Both the position numbers and the translations under genes were made by a program. DNA of 64,000 nt, taken from positions 671,823 through 735,822 of the forward strand of contig NZ_SNXC01000009.1 of NCBI RefSeq assembly GCF_004362145.1. The letters are read 5' to 3'. The notes under the pieces were generated by a model. That model was given only the letters and a program-made list of their open reading frames with translations, did no database searches and was not told the DNA's origin. Below are positions 54,569-64,000 of this stretch, piece by piece (position 1 is the first letter of the stretch; every line of letters starts with the position of its first letter). The DNA is from Marinomonas balearica (GTDB lineage: Bacteria; Pseudomonadota; Gammaproteobacteria; Pseudomonadales; Marinomonadaceae).

Positions 54569-55720
54569 ATGTTTGACAAGAGATCGCTTCCGGTTGCTGC
54601 TCCTTTGTTTGCATATTTCTTTTTTTATTGTGCGGCAATCGGCATTTTGATGCCTTATATGTCGATTTACTACAGCTCGATTGGTTTGAACGGATCACAA
54701 ATTGGGCGACTCATGTCAACGTTCACCCTTGCGTCGATAGTCGTTCCTCATTTTTGGGGATGGTTAACAACAAAGTTCGGATTGCCAAAAAAAGTAATGC
54801 AAATCTGTATGTTGGGAACGTTATTGTCTTTTATTCCATTTAATTTTTCGACGACCTTCGATACGCTTTTTATCCTTACCTGCATACTGGCTTTGTTCTA
54901 TTCAGCTTTAATGCCTCTTGCTGATGGGCTCGCGGTTATGAGTATTCAAAATACCCGCATACCCTATACGCGTATTCGTGTTGGAGGATCGCTCGGCTAC
55001 ATCGTTTCAGTCTCGTTAATTGGTTACGCCATAAAACTGCTGGGTGTAGGCGTCATTATTCCGTCTATTTGTGTCTGTCTTGCTCTGGCTTTTCTAACCA
55101 GTATGTTTATTAAAGAAAAGCCGTATAAAGCGTCTTCTTCTCATGTAGAGGGTAACTTCAAAGAGTTGCTGTTTCGCAAAGAAGTTGCGTTGTTTTTTGG
55201 TCTTGCGTTTTTGTCGTATATGGCTCACGCGCCTTTTAACATATTTTTCGCGGTTCACTTATCCAGTGCAGGCTATTCCGGCTCTGAAATAGGGCTTCTG
55301 CTTAGTTTTGGTGTTGTGATCGAAGTCCTGCTGTTTTTATACTGCGGGCATTTCGTACAGCGGTATTATGCGATCCATTTATTGTTACTTTGCTTTGCCT
55401 GCGGTGTCGTTCGGTGGGGGCTTTTAGCGTGGTTTTCGTCGTCGTTGCTGGTGGTGCTGTTCACACAGCTAATGCACTGCATTACGTTCGCATTATTTCA
55501 TATGGTATCGATCGATCAGGTGAGAAGGCTCTTTCCGGGGCGATTTGGCAGTCAGGGGCAATCAACTTACAGTGCATTTTCTGTTGGGCTGGGAAGTGGC
55601 ATAGGGATGATCTTAGCGGGTTACAGTTGGGACATCATAGGAGGAAACTGGACTTTTACCGTATCGTCTTTAATGTCCGTAGCGGCAATAATTTGCTTGG
55701 TTAAAAGTCAAAAACAGTGA
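54569..55720 (+). CDS. MFS transporter (HcaT/nucleoside-symporter-like)
   Basis: The 383-residue protein has 12 predicted membrane helices. Its start FFFYCAAIGILMPYMSIYY, the loop GLNGSQIGRLMSTF and IRVGGSLGYIVSVSLIG match the MFS_1-like group that includes 3-phenylpropionate transporter HcaT and LacY-type symporters. The substrate cannot be told. It is divergent from the alpha-glucosidase gene. TAGGAG lies before the ATG. Confidence 0.85.
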   Translation: MFDKRSLPVAAPLFAYFFFYCAAIGILMPYMSIYYSSIGLNGSQIGRLMSTFTLASIVVPHFWGWLTTKFGLPKKVMQICMLGTLLSFIPFNFSTTFDTLFILTCILALFYSALMPLADGLAVMSIQNTRIPYTRIRVGGSLGYIVSVSLIGYAIKLLGVGVIIPSICVCLALAFLTSMFIKEKPYKASSSHVEGNFKELLFRKEVALFFGLAFLSYMAHAPFNIFFAVHLSSAGYSGSEIGLLLSFGVVIEVLLFLYCGHFVQRYYAIHLLLLCFACGVVRWGLLAWFSSSLLVVLFTQLMHCITFALFHMVSIDQVRRLFPGRFGSQGQSTYSAFSVGLGSGIGMILAGYSWDIIGGNWTFTVSSLMSVAAIICLVKSQKQ

Positions 55721-55763
55721 TTCCCGACCTTACTCATTAGATTAAGGTTGCCGCTTTCACTGT

Positions 55764-56645
55764 TTAGTTTAATAAAGAATTCTCTTTTTGGAGCATATCA
55801 ATAAAAGTACGCGCCGCTCTGCTTAGCGTTCTTCGGTTGTGATGTATTACGCCAAGTTTTCGTTCTACATTAAAGGCGGGTAAGTCTAATACTTTCAATT
55901 GGCTATCGACTAAAGTGGAAGGTAGTAAAGACCAACCCCAACCAATGGTGACTAACATAGCGAGCGTTTCGAGATTATTGGTGTTCATCCTCACGTTTGG
56001 TTTTACCTGATGTGACGCGAACACGGTTTCTGCAATTTGCCGAGTGAACGTATTTTCATTTGGCAGAACACATTGGTGTTTTGACAGCTCTAGAATGTCC
56101 ACTTGTGATTCGTGTGCTAAAGGGTGATCTCTGCTCACAACACACTTCAATGGATCTGACCATATTGGAATGGACATCATATGTTCATCAGGAGAGCTGT
56201 TGAGCGTAATGATTCCAAGCTCCACATCTCCTTGAATAACCTTTCGGTATGCTTCTTCGGATTGCGTGAATTCAATGTCAATTTGTGCGTTAGGGTAGGT
56301 GTGCTGAAACTGTTTTAACAGTTTGGGTAATCTATGTAATCCAATATGATGGCTTGTCGATATTCTCAAAAGGCCGCTAATGTCGTCCATCTGCAATGTC
56401 ATACTTCGTTTAATATCGTCGAGGTCGTTTGATACTTTTCGTGCTTTAGGCAGTAGACGTTCTCCTGCTTCAGTAAGCTGAACTTTTCTTCCTATACGGT
56501 CAAACAATTTTACGCCTAGCGTCGACTCTAAAGAGGCAATTCTTTTGCTGATTGCAGGTTGAGTGAGAAAGAGCTTTTCGGCAGCCTCAGAAAACGATTC
56601 TAATTCCGCGACTCGTATAAAGGTAATCAGTTCGCCAATTTCCAT
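55764..56645 (-). CDS. LysR-family regulator divergent from leuCDB
   Basis: The 293-residue protein has an N-terminal HTH (about 16-38, SFSEAAEKLFLTQPAISKRI) and a LysR effector domain (about 90-290). Its gene is divergent from leuC with 97 bp between starts, a typical position for a LysR protein that controls leuCDB and itself; pseudomonads have a LysR gene at the same place. The inducer and regulation are not known from sequence. ATAAAAATTAT at about 56669-56679 is a small symmetrical element in the shared promoter region. Confidence 0.88.
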   Translation of the reverse strand: MEIGELITFIRVAELESFSEAAEKLFLTQPAISKRIASLESTLGVKLFDRIGRKVQLTEAGERLLPKARKVSNDLDDIKRSMTLQMDDISGLLRISTSHHIGLHRLPKLLKQFQHTYPNAQIDIEFTQSEEAYRKVIQGDVELGIITLNSSPDEHMMSIPIWSDPLKCVVSRDHPLAHESQVDILELSKHQCVLPNENTFTRQIAETVFASHQVKPNVRMNTNNLETLAMLVTIGWGWSLLPSTLVDSQLKVLDLPAFNVERKLGVIHHNRRTLSRAARTFIDMLQKENSLLN

Positions 56646-56742
56646 GATTCCTGCCAGTAATCCAATTTATAAAAATTATGAATTTGAGTAATTTAAAGGA
56701 AGCGTATAGGATTGTCCACAAGTCAGCTTAGGAGAGAGAAAA

Positions 56743-58170
56743 ATGGCAGGCAAAACCTTATACGATAAGTTGTGGAACAGTCACTTGGTTCAACAACGAA
56801 ATGATGGCAGTGCGTTAATCTACATCGATTTACAACTTTTACATGAAGTCACTTCGCCTCAAGCATTTGAAGGCCTTCGTTTAGCAGGACGTAAGCCCTG
56901 GAGAACATCTGCAAGTTTGGCGACGCCAGATCATAACGTCCCTACGACAGCCGAAGAACGTAAAAGCGGTGTTAATGGTATCGAAGACCCCGTTTCTAAA
57001 ATTCAGGTTACAACTCTGGATGAGAACTGTGATGAGTTCGGTATCACCGAATTTAACATGATGGATGTTCGTCAAGGCATCGTACACGTTGTTGGGCCAG
57101 AACAAGGTGCGACTCTTCCAGGAATGACAGTTGTATGCGGTGATTCTCATACATCGACACACGGTGCTTTTGGTGCATTAGCTCATGGCATCGGGACGTC
57201 GGAAGTTGAGCATGTATTAGCGACACAGTGTCTAGTGGCTAAAAAGATGCGCAATATGTTGGTTCGTGTAGACGGTCAATTGTCTCCATGGGTTACCGCG
57301 AAAGATGTTGTATTAGCGATCATTGGTAAAATTGGAACGGCAGGCGGTACAGGCTTTGCGATCGAATTCGGTGGTGAGGCGATTCAATCACTTTCCATGG
57401 AAGGGCGTATGACGGTTTGTAACATGGCAATTGAAGCGGGCGCACGCGTTGGCTTGATCGCTGTTGATGATACAACAATTGATTACGTTAAAGGGCGTCC
57501 ATATGCTCCAAAACCAGAGCAATGGGATATGGCTGTTGAATCTTGGAAAGAGCTTGTATCTGATGACGACGCAGAATTTGATGAAGTTGTTGTTTTGCAA
57601 GCAAAAGATATAAAGCCACAAGTAACTTGGGGAACCTCTCCAGAGATGGTTATCCCTGTTGATGACTTTATTCCAAAGCCTGAAGATCAGCAAGATCCAG
57701 TTCAACGTGAAGGTTATGCCCGCGCATGGAAGTACATGGGGCTTGAAGGAAAAGAAAAGCTTTCCGACATTACCCTAGATAAGGTCTTTATCGGCTCATG
57801 TACTAACTCCCGTATAGAAGACCTAAGAGCTGCGGCTGACGTAGTAAAAGGCCGAAAAGTGGCGAATACCATCAAAGAAGCCATTGTTGTTCCAGGTTCT
57901 GGATTAGTAAAAGCCCAAGCGGAAGATGAAGGTTTGGATAAAATCTTTACTGAAGCAGGTTTGCAGTGGCGTGAGCCTGGTTGTTCTATGTGTCTTGCAA
58001 TGAACGCTGACAAGCTGGGTGCCGGCGAGCATTGTGCTTCTACTTCGAACCGAAACTTTGAAGGTCGTCAAGGGTTCGGCGGACGTACTCATTTGGTAAG
58101 CCCTGCGATGGCGGCGGCTGCGGCTATTGCTGGTCATTTTATTGATGTTAACGAGTTGGTAAAACACTAA
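56743..58170 (+). CDS. leuC: 3-isopropylmalate dehydratase large subunit
   Basis: LeuC with LeuD isomerises 2- to 3-isopropylmalate in leucine synthesis. The 475-residue protein has the 4Fe-4S ligands C353 (GSCTNSR), C414 and C417 ([10 protein letters not shown]), close to the E. coli positions, and [17 protein letters not shown] precedes the ATG. leuD follows after 10 bp. Confidence 0.96.
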   Translation: MAGKTLYDKLWNSHLVQQRNDGSALIYIDLQLLHEVTSPQAFEGLRLAGRKPWRTSASLATPDHNVPTTAEERKSGVNGIEDPVSKIQVTTLDENCDEFGITEFNMMDVRQGIVHVVGPEQGATLPGMTVVCGDSHTSTHGAFGALAHGIGTSEVEHVLATQCLVAKKMRNMLVRVDGQLSPWVTAKDVVLAIIGKIGTAGGTGFAIEFGGEAIQSLSMEGRMTVCNMAIEAGARVGLIAVDDTTIDYVKGRPYAPKPEQWDMAVESWKELVSDDDAEFDEVVVLQAKDIKPQVTWGTSPEMVIPVDDFIPKPEDQQDPVQREGYARAWKYMGLEGKEKLSDITLDKVFIGSCTNSRIEDLRAAADVVKGRKVANTIKEAIVVPGSGLVKAQAEDEGLDKIFTEAGLQWREPGCSMCLAMNADKLGAGEHCASTSNRNFEGRQGFGGRTHLVSPAMAAAAAIAGHFIDVNELVKH

Positions 58171-58180
58171 GGAGACAAAG

Positions 58181-58831
58181 ATGCGTCCATTTACAGTACA
58201 CACAGGTGTCGCGGCTCCTTTAGATTTAGCCAATGTCGACACTGACATGATTATTCCAAAGCAGTTTTTGAAGTCAATTAAGCGTACAGGGTTTGGTAAA
58301 AACCTATTTGACGAATTGCGTTATGAAGATGAAGGGCAGCCAGACCAAGACTGCGAAGGTCGTCCATTACGCGAAGATTTTGTTCTAAATCAAACGCGTT
58401 ATCAAGGTACAAGCGTATTGCTTGCACGAAATAACTTTGGCTGTGGTTCAAGTCGAGAGCACGCTCCATGGGCATTGGACGACTACGGTATTCGTGCAGT
58501 GATCGCGCCAAGCTTTGCAGACATCTTTTTCAATAACTGTTTTAAAAATGGTCTTCTTCCAATTGTCTTGGATGAAGAAGAAGTCGACGAACTTTTCAAG
58601 GCCGTTGAAAGTACAGAAGGTTACGAGTTAACGGTTGATCTTGACGCTCAAATTGTCAAAACACCGGAAGGTAAAGAATATTCTTTCCTTGTTGACTCAT
58701 TTCGTAAACATTGCTTGTTAAATGGTCTCGATGACATTGGCCTAACATTACAAGAAGCCGATAGCATTAAAGCATACGAAGAAAAGCGCATACAACAAGC
58801 TCCATGGTTGTTCGCTGAACGCACTCTTTAA
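58181..58831 (+). CDS. leuD: 3-isopropylmalate dehydratase small subunit
   Basis: The 216-residue LeuD provides the swivel domain of the dehydratase. [20 protein letters not shown] and [15 protein letters not shown] are the family signatures. It starts with GGAGA upstream and is followed by leuB after 10 bp, completing a tight leuCDB operon. leuA is not here, as in Pseudomonas. Confidence 0.96.
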   Translation: MRPFTVHTGVAAPLDLANVDTDMIIPKQFLKSIKRTGFGKNLFDELRYEDEGQPDQDCEGRPLREDFVLNQTRYQGTSVLLARNNFGCGSSREHAPWALDDYGIRAVIAPSFADIFFNNCFKNGLLPIVLDEEEVDELFKAVESTEGYELTVDLDAQIVKTPEGKEYSFLVDSFRKHCLLNGLDDIGLTLQEADSIKAYEEKRIQQAPWLFAERTL

Positions 58832-58841
58832 GGAATATAAC

Positions 58842-59921
58842 ATGACTAAAAATGTATTGATTTTGCCTGGTGATGGCATCGGCCCTGAAATTGTAGAGCA
58901 AGCTGTTCGTGTATTGGATCAAGTTAATACGGCGTTTTCTTTAAACGTTGAGCATGAAAGCGCACTAGTGGGCGGTTCTGCATACGATGAAACAGGATCT
59001 CCATTGCCGGAAGTGACATTGGCTAAGGCAAAAGCAGCTGACGCTATTCTATTAGGCGCAGTAGGTGGCCCTAAGTGGGATGGACTTGATATGTCTGTTC
59101 GCCCTGAAAAAGGCTTGCTAGGACTGCGTTCTAACTTAGAGCTGTTTGCAAATCTACGTCCCGCTATTTTGTATCCTCAGCTTGCTGATGCATCAAGCTT
59201 AAAGCCTGAAATCGTCGCAGGTCTGGATATCTTGATTGTTCGCGAATTAACGGGCGGTATTTATTTTGGTCAGCCGCGCGGTATCCGCACGTTGGAGAAC
59301 GGCGAACGCCAAGGTTATAATACGTATGTATATTCTGAATCTGAGATTCGTCGAATCGCTCGTTCTGCGTTTGAAGCGGCGCGTCAACGCGGTAAACGAG
59401 TATGCTCTATCGATAAATCCAATGTTTTGGAAGTGACCGTACTTTGGAAAGAAGTTATGGAAGAGGTCGCTAAAGAATATCCAGACGTTGAGCTTAGCCA
59501 TATGCTTGTAGATAATGCGGCGATGCAGCTAGTACGAGCGCCTAAACAATTCGATGTTATGGTGACAGGCAACATGTTTGGCGATATTCTTTCCGATGCA
59601 GCTGCAATGCTTACAGGTTCTATCGGCATGTTACCTTCAGCATCACTAAATGCTGAAGGTCGTGGCATGTACGAGCCGTGCCATGGCTCTGCTCCTGATA
59701 TTGCAGGTCAAGGTAAAGCAAACCCATTGGCTACGATCCTTTCTGTTGCTATGATGTTGCGTTATTCGCTTGATTCAAAAGAAGCAGCGGATGCAATTGA
59801 AGCGGCAGTAAGTAATGTTCTCGACCAAGGTCTAAGAACAGCTGATATCGCATCAGAAGGTTGTACAACAGTAAGCACTGCTCAAATGGGTGATGCAGTA
59901 CTTGCTGCTTTAAAGGCCTAG
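58842..59921 (+). CDS. leuB: 3-isopropylmalate dehydrogenase
   Basis: LeuB oxidatively decarboxylates 3-isopropylmalate with NAD. The 359-residue protein shows [48 protein letters not shown] and [17 protein letters not shown], the substrate- and metal-binding segments. It is the third gene of leuCDB; asd follows after 86 bp. Confidence 0.96.
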   Translation: MTKNVLILPGDGIGPEIVEQAVRVLDQVNTAFSLNVEHESALVGGSAYDETGSPLPEVTLAKAKAADAILLGAVGGPKWDGLDMSVRPEKGLLGLRSNLELFANLRPAILYPQLADASSLKPEIVAGLDILIVRELTGGIYFGQPRGIRTLENGERQGYNTYVYSESEIRRIARSAFEAARQRGKRVCSIDKSNVLEVTVLWKEVMEEVAKEYPDVELSHMLVDNAAMQLVRAPKQFDVMVTGNMFGDILSDAAAMLTGSIGMLPSASLNAEGRGMYEPCHGSAPDIAGQGKANPLATILSVAMMLRYSLDSKEAADAIEAAVSNVLDQGLRTADIASEGCTTVSTAQMGDAVLAALKA

Positions 59922-60007
59922 TGAACTATAGAATGATAGTCACAGGTGATCATTAGGGATACTGCTCTTGGTATGAGTAGACCCACACTAAAAAAGGTAT
60001 AAAGACC

Positions 60008-61126
60008 ATGTCAAAACAAACTGTAGGTATAGTCGGATGGCGCGGAATGGTTGGTTCCGTGTTAATGCAACGTATGCGAGAAGAACGAGATTTTGATCAC
60101 ATTGATCCTGTCTTCTTCTCAACATCGCAAACGGGTCAGAAGGGCCCAGAGATAGGTAAAGAGATCCCTCTGCTTCAAGACGCAAATGATATTGAGTCTT
60201 TGAAGAAAATGGAGATCATTATTACCTGTCAAGGCGGTGATTATACAAAGGCGATTTATCCTAAGTTACGTGAGGCTGGTTGGAAAGGTTACTGGATCGA
60301 CGCAGCATCTTCATTGCGTATGGATAAAGACGCAATCATTGTGCTTGATCCGGTTAACCAAAACGTCATCAAGCAAGGCTTGAAAGATGGCGTTAAAACC
60401 TTTGCTGGTGGTAACTGTACTGTATCACTTATGTTGCTTGCATTAGGCGGCCTATTTGAGAAAGGTTACGTCGAATGGATGACTTCAATGACCTATCAAG
60501 CTGCGTCTGGTGGCGGTGCCCGCCATATGCGCGAGCTTATAAATCAAATGGGTTTGTTAAACGGTACAGTCGCTTCAGAGTTGGCTGATCCTGCGAGTGC
60601 AATTCTTGATATCGACCGCAAGGTTGCTGAGAAAATGCGCTCATCGGATATGCCTGTCGACCAGTTTGGTGTACCTCTAGCTGGCTCATTGATCCCTTAT
60701 ATAGACAGTCAATTGGATAATGGTCAGAGCCGAGAAGAGTGGAAAGCGCAGGCTGAAACGAACAAAATTCTAGGAAACATGGGATCACCGATTCCAGTAG
60801 ATGGATTATGTGTTCGCGTTGGCGCAATGCGTTGCCACAGTCAGGCATTCACGATCAAATTGAATAAAGACATTCCGGTTGCGGATATCGAAGGGCTTTT
60901 AGCTCAACATAACGATTGGGTTGATGTTGTGCCAAATGATAAGCAGGCATCTATGGAGCGACTGACTCCAACAGTTGCGACAGGTACTTTGAATATTCCT
61001 GTAGGTAGAATTCGTAAGCTGAACATGGGACCTGAATACATTAGCGCGTTTAGCGTAGGTGATCAGCTTCTATGGGGTGCTGCTGAGCCTCTACGTCGTA
61101 TGTTGAGAATACTGCTCGACGACTGA
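60008..61126 (+). CDS. asd: Aspartate-semialdehyde dehydrogenase
   Basis: Asd reduces aspartyl phosphate to the semialdehyde, the branch point to lysine, threonine, methionine and diaminopimelate. The 372-residue protein has the nucleotide loop [18 protein letters not shown], catalytic Cys137 in [13 protein letters not shown] and the histidine in [10 protein letters not shown]; length and sequence match the Gram-negative form. The leuCDB-asd order is shared with pseudomonads, but the usual fimV-truA-trpF genes do not follow. Confidence 0.96.
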   Translation: MSKQTVGIVGWRGMVGSVLMQRMREERDFDHIDPVFFSTSQTGQKGPEIGKEIPLLQDANDIESLKKMEIIITCQGGDYTKAIYPKLREAGWKGYWIDAASSLRMDKDAIIVLDPVNQNVIKQGLKDGVKTFAGGNCTVSLMLLALGGLFEKGYVEWMTSMTYQAASGGGARHMRELINQMGLLNGTVASELADPASAILDIDRKVAEKMRSSDMPVDQFGVPLAGSLIPYIDSQLDNGQSREEWKAQAETNKILGNMGSPIPVDGLCVRVGAMRCHSQAFTIKLNKDIPVADIEGLLAQHNDWVDVVPNDKQASMERLTPTVATGTLNIPVGRIRKLNMGPEYISAFSVGDQLLWGAAEPLRRMLRILLDD

Positions 61127-61145
61127 TTGTTGACTCAGATCTAAC

Positions 61146-61169
61146 AAAACCGCCTAAGGGCGGTTTTTT
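61146..61169 (+). terminator. Intrinsic terminator after asd
   Basis: AAAACCGCC and GGCGGTTTT with a TTTTTT run form a classical terminator. Confidence 0.92.
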
Positions 61170-61322
61170 CGTTTCTATTGATCTATGTAATGATTCGTAT
61201 GGAAAAGTGATTTTAGGCTTGAATTTAATCGATAAACCCTTAAGTTATTAATTAAGGCTAACAACAAAGGAGATATAAAACAGAGTTTTCCATCAACCAA
61301 GAATAATAAGGAAAGTTTGCTT

Positions 61323-61715
61323 ATGTATAAACTGAACATTAGCGGCCATCACGTTCACTCCGGTGAAGAAGTACAACAAACAGTTAAAGAAAAGCTAGAT
61401 CACCTTGTAAGGGTGAATAATCATATTACGACCATCAATGTCATCTTAAATGCTGAAAAGCATAAAGCACACGAGCTTATTGTCGAGGCGAGTGTTCACA
61501 TCCCAAATCACGATCTTTTCGCAACCGTAAAAACTGATAAACAACTTAAGCCTGCATTAGATATGTTGGTCGCCAAACTTGAAAAACAGTTACTCAAGTT
61601 CAAATCTAAACATGAAGGTAGAAAACACCATCCCGACTCACGTGATGTAGAAAGTAATCTAGAGCGTGAAAAGCAGGATGAATTCAACGAGCTAGCAGAG
61701 CGAAGTGTTCTATAG
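61323..61715 (+). CDS. hpf: Ribosome hibernation promoting factor (HPF/YfiA family)
   Basis: The 130-residue protein (ATG 61323, with AAGGAA 7 nt upstream; a TTG at 61317 is in frame) has the beta-alpha-beta-beta-beta-alpha fold of HPF/YfiA: LNISGHHVHSGEEVQQTVKEK, VEASVHIPNHDLFATVKT and the C-terminal helix LVAKLEKQLLKFKSKHEGRK. It should bind the 30S subunit and silence or dimerise ribosomes in stationary phase. The acidic tail (about 105-130) is a little longer than in E. coli HPF. rpoN-linked hpf arrangements are absent here. Confidence 0.88.
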   Translation: MYKLNISGHHVHSGEEVQQTVKEKLDHLVRVNNHITTINVILNAEKHKAHELIVEASVHIPNHDLFATVKTDKQLKPALDMLVAKLEKQLLKFKSKHEGRKHHPDSRDVESNLEREKQDEFNELAERSVL

Positions 61716-61786
61716 TCATGGACAAATAGGTCGAAGCTTAACGATGGCTTTTGCAGCCTAATTGTAAAATTCTAAATCAAAAATAT

Positions 61787-61827
61787 GTTTGCCCTTGATT
61801 ATCATCGAATTAAGTTCAAGGGCAAAC
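61787..61827. repeat. 12-bp perfect inverted repeat hairpin
   Basis: GTTTGCCCTTGA (61787-61798) pairs with TCAAGGGCAAAC (61816-61827) across 17 nt. On the plus strand no T-run follows; on the minus strand a short T-run does. It may end hpf transcription or act in the leader of the next gene. Confidence 0.7.
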
Positions 61828-61913
61828 TCAAAATTCTGTATTTAAAACCACTTTAACGCGCAAACGATTACGGGTACTGTATATCAATAGATTGGTTTAC
61901 TGGGATTTAAGCT

Positions 61914-63113
61914 ATGGATCTAAGGCGCGTATTCTTCATCGGTAATATCGTTTTGTTAGGTATTGCTCCTTCCTTTACTTACGCATTCTCTTCATCAAGT
62001 CTTGATGATTTTCTAGATCAACTTGATGAAGACATCCAAGATGAAGTCGATGATATAGAGCAGCAGATCGAAGATTTGGAGGAGGGGCAAACACCTTCTG
62101 AAGCACTTCAAGAGCAAATTGATCAAAATGCTCAAACCATAACCAGCCTCGCCAATAATGTTAGTCAAAACGCGGATAGTGAGTTAGAAAAGGAGCTGCT
62201 TGACGTTAATAATGAAGCAGACCGTGCGGTGCTATCACTTGAAGATGCGATTGGTCAATATGATGATAAGGCTGTCTACTACGCAAAGCTTGCTGCAGAT
62301 GCGAAAGAGCAGGGGCTGACTTCGCTAGAAAATGCATATACAGCAATGTCAGAAGCTTGGCGTGAAATGATGAATAAATACGAGAGCGAACTTCAAGTGC
62401 AGTATGAGGATATTTTGTCAGATATCACGGCATCGGAAGATTCTAGTTTTGTTCTTGTTGGTCAAGAAGCTCAGTTTGAAAATGTTTCAGAATCCGATGA
62501 AACTGTCCCTGAGCTATTTCCTTCTTCTTCAATTGGGTTTAACTCTTCTTCAAAGGGGTTCTCTATCCCGTTAAGTTTTACCGTGTCTGACTGGAGCCGA
62601 GTCTCTGTCGTTACACCATATTCTAAAGGCAGTTTTAGAAGCCCTTTGCTGACATTAGGGCTGTTCACGAACGATGTTTTGTTCGACTATATTGGTATTC
62701 GTAGTCAATTATTGCTTGATGACGATTTACGCTACGGTTACGGCATAAAAGTAAAAGAGCGCATAGGTTCATTAGCCTTATTGGTTGATTATTCCTTAGG
62801 CCAAACGAATTATGACTACGATTACATGAGCTGGCATTATGGAGTTGGTTGGCAATTTGATGATGCAATGGTGTATGGAATTTACAACCAAACAGAAATT
62901 GAACCAGAGACCACATCAACAAGACTTTCTTCGAATGATATAACGTTTGGTGTTCAGTCAAAAATAACGTTATTTGGAATTTATCCTCCAGGGATTAACC
63001 TAAACGTAAGCGTAATTACACCTCAGAAAAATGAAATGCGTTTTAGAGAAGAAACAAAAGAGCTAGACGGAGAAGGGTGGCGTTATCAATTTGGGATGAG
63101 TGCCGCGTTTTAA
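61914..63113 (+). CDS. Envelope protein: coiled coil plus predicted outer-membrane beta-barrel
   Basis: The 399-residue protein has a signal peptide ending near TYAF, a strongly acidic coiled-coil region (about 25-170: LDDFLDQLDEDIQDEVDDIE and further heptad-like repeats) and a C-terminal region (about 205-399) of alternating hydrophobic beta strands ending in GMSAAF. A terminal phenylalanine and this strand pattern are the BAM-recognition signature of outer-membrane proteins. I do not recognise a family. The strands suggest a small barrel of about eight strands; the coiled coil would project into the periplasm or outside. Confidence 0.6.
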   Translation: MDLRRVFFIGNIVLLGIAPSFTYAFSSSSLDDFLDQLDEDIQDEVDDIEQQIEDLEEGQTPSEALQEQIDQNAQTITSLANNVSQNADSELEKELLDVNNEADRAVLSLEDAIGQYDDKAVYYAKLAADAKEQGLTSLENAYTAMSEAWREMMNKYESELQVQYEDILSDITASEDSSFVLVGQEAQFENVSESDETVPELFPSSSIGFNSSSKGFSIPLSFTVSDWSRVSVVTPYSKGSFRSPLLTLGLFTNDVLFDYIGIRSQLLLDDDLRYGYGIKVKERIGSLALLVDYSLGQTNYDYDYMSWHYGVGWQFDDAMVYGIYNQTEIEPETTSTRLSSNDITFGVQSKITLFGIYPPGINLNVSVITPQKNEMRFREETKELDGEGWRYQFGMSAAF

Positions 63114-63144
63114 TTAGCCCGATTTTTTGTTTTATTTCTCTCAT

Positions 63145-63172
63145 AAAAAAGCCCGCAAAATGCGGGCTTTTT
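63145..63172. terminator. Bidirectional intrinsic terminator
   Basis: AAAAGCCCGCA and TGCGGGCTTTT form a GC-rich stem with A/T runs on both sides, between the convergent envelope-protein and acnB genes. Confidence 0.92.
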
Positions 63173-63208
63173 ACTATGTATCGCTTTTAAGTATGTATAA
63201 AGAGATAG

Positions 63209-64000
63209 TTAGTTGCTGCTAACAGCAATCAATTCTGGCTCAATTGTCATATCTTCTACTGGAGGCGCGAAGGATGTCAGGTCAATCCCTTCTACAGCTG
63301 ACATGTATTCATCCATTGTTGGGAATCGTCCAAGAACGGTTGAAAGAACAACTAGAGGCGTTGAGCCTAATAGAGATTCACCTTTCTTCTCTGCAGAGTC
63401 GGCTACAACACGGCCTTGGAAAAGACGGGTTGATGTTGCAATAACAGTGTCGCCAGGTGCTGCTTTTTCTTGGTTACCCATACATAGGTTACACCCAGGG
63501 CGTTCTAAGTAGAGAATATTCTCATAAGAAGTACGCGCAGCATTTTTTGGATTAGTATCATCGAACTCGAAACCAGCGTATTTCGCTAGGATGTCCCAGT
63601 CGCCCTCTGCTTTCAATTCATCGACAATGTTGTAAGTAGGGGCTGCAACAACAAGAGGTGCCTTGAATGACACGCTACCTTGCTTAGATTCAATATTGCG
63701 TAGCATCTGAGCAATGATCTGAATGTCACCTTTGTGAACCATGCAAGATCCCACAAAGCCTAGGTCTACAGGTTTATCATTGTAGAATGAAACAGGACGA
63801 ATGACGTCGTGAGTATAGCGTTTTGAAACATCGTCATTGTTAACGTCTGGATCGGCAACCATAGGTTCAGCAATTTCATCCAGGTCTACAACAACTTCCG
63901 CATGGTATTTGGCGTTGTTGTCTGGAGCTAGTGCAGGTTGTTCTCCAGACTTGATGCCAGCTATGCGCTTATCAGCAAGGTCGATTAACCCTTGTAGTGT
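63209..64000 (-). CDS. acnB: Aconitate hydratase B, C-terminal part (cut by window edge)
   Basis: The minus strand is open and in frame from the window edge (264 codons). It includes VVVDLDEIAEPMVADPDVNN, LGFVGSCMVHKGD and RPGCNLCMGNQ: cysteines in GSCM, GCNLC are the three 4Fe-4S ligands of AcnB. AcnB interconverts citrate and isocitrate in the TCA cycle and can bind mRNA as an apo-protein. The N-terminal four-fifths and the start lie beyond the window. Confidence 0.96.
   Translation of the reverse strand, partial: TLQGLIDLADKRIAGIKSGEQPALAPDNNAKYHAEVVVDLDEIAEPMVADPDVNNDDVSKRYTHDVIRPVSFYNDKPVDLGFVGSCMVHKGDIQIIAQMLRNIESKQGSVSFKAPLVVAAPTYNIVDELKAEGDWDILAKYAGFEFDDTNPKNAARTSYENILYLERPGCNLCMGNQEKAAPGDTVIATSTRLFQGRVVADSAEKKGESLLGSTPLVVLSTVLGRFPTMDEYMSAVEGIDLTSFAPPVEDMTIEPELIAVSSN

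Overview
The window is chromosomal DNA of a free-living, probably marine gammaproteobacterium. The evidence is gene content and order: minCDE, a leuCDB-asd block as in Pseudomonas-like bacteria, pabC-mltG-tmk-holB-tatD, a CysI/DUF934 pair, CysB, TrmJ, HtpX, NfuA and the Vibrio-type second EF-G. G+C looks moderate (low to mid 40s by eye). An Oceanospirillales-type genome such as Marinomonas or a relative fits, but the genus is a guess. Genes are densely packed with ordinary intrinsic terminators, and I see no prophage, CRISPR array, secretion system or rRNA operon.

Layout. 1-3.3 kb: a cut-off Ser/Thr protein kinase, a FHA/winged-helix protein, a membrane PAS protein and a 2Fe-2S ferredoxin-domain protein. 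3.3-8.3 kb: SbcCD nuclease. 8.3-10.7 kb: MinCDE. 10.9-13.4 kb: a lipoprotein di-haem peroxidase and a Tas-like aldo/keto reductase. 13.5-24.5 kb: EF-G 2, a CPA2 antiporter, a YgiM-like SH3 protein, CysI with DUF934, NfuA, DAHP synthase, TauE/SafE permease, CysB and a YjbR-like protein; several of these serve sulfur assimilation and Fe-S/sirohaem chemistry. 24.6-35.4 kb: a predicted Mn/heavy-metal transporter, a CurA-type reductase, TrmJ, a membrane J-domain/SH3 protein, moaCDE, a lone tyrosine recombinase, HtpX, an AlaA-like aminotransferase and MsrB. 35.6-44.1 kb: a YajG-like lipoprotein, six tandem tRNA genes (four Glu, two Gly), pabC-mltG-tmk-holB-tatD and a second-type Lon protease. 44.1-55.7 kb: two small exported proteins (one cytochrome b562-like), a basic protein, an AraC regulator upstream of an acyl-CoA dehydrogenase and ETF-ubiquinone oxidoreductase (together a route from acyl-CoA to quinone), a YaiI protein, NDH-2, a GH13 alpha-glucosidase and an MFS transporter. 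55.7-64 kb: a LysR regulator divergent from leuCDB-asd, HPF, a coiled-coil/beta-barrel envelope protein and the C-terminal part of AcnB.

No gene cluster here clearly forms a new system. The most unusual signals are in non-coding DNA and at gene starts. A dispersed repeat family with MITE-like ends starting GAGACCT has copies or fragments near 8.4, 10.8, 12.16 and 27.2 kb, and at one fragment the terminal 7 bp has been expanded into an array of ten full units. holB has no usable ATG and appears to start at ATT behind a strong Shine-Dalgarno sequence. The predicted metal transporter has about 80 N-terminal codons open upstream of its first ATG with no ATG, GTG or TTG, behind a Fur-like box. A 24-bp perfect palindrome abuts the tRNA-array promoter. 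There are several long hairpins and a double palindrome in front of the acyl-CoA dehydrogenase gene.
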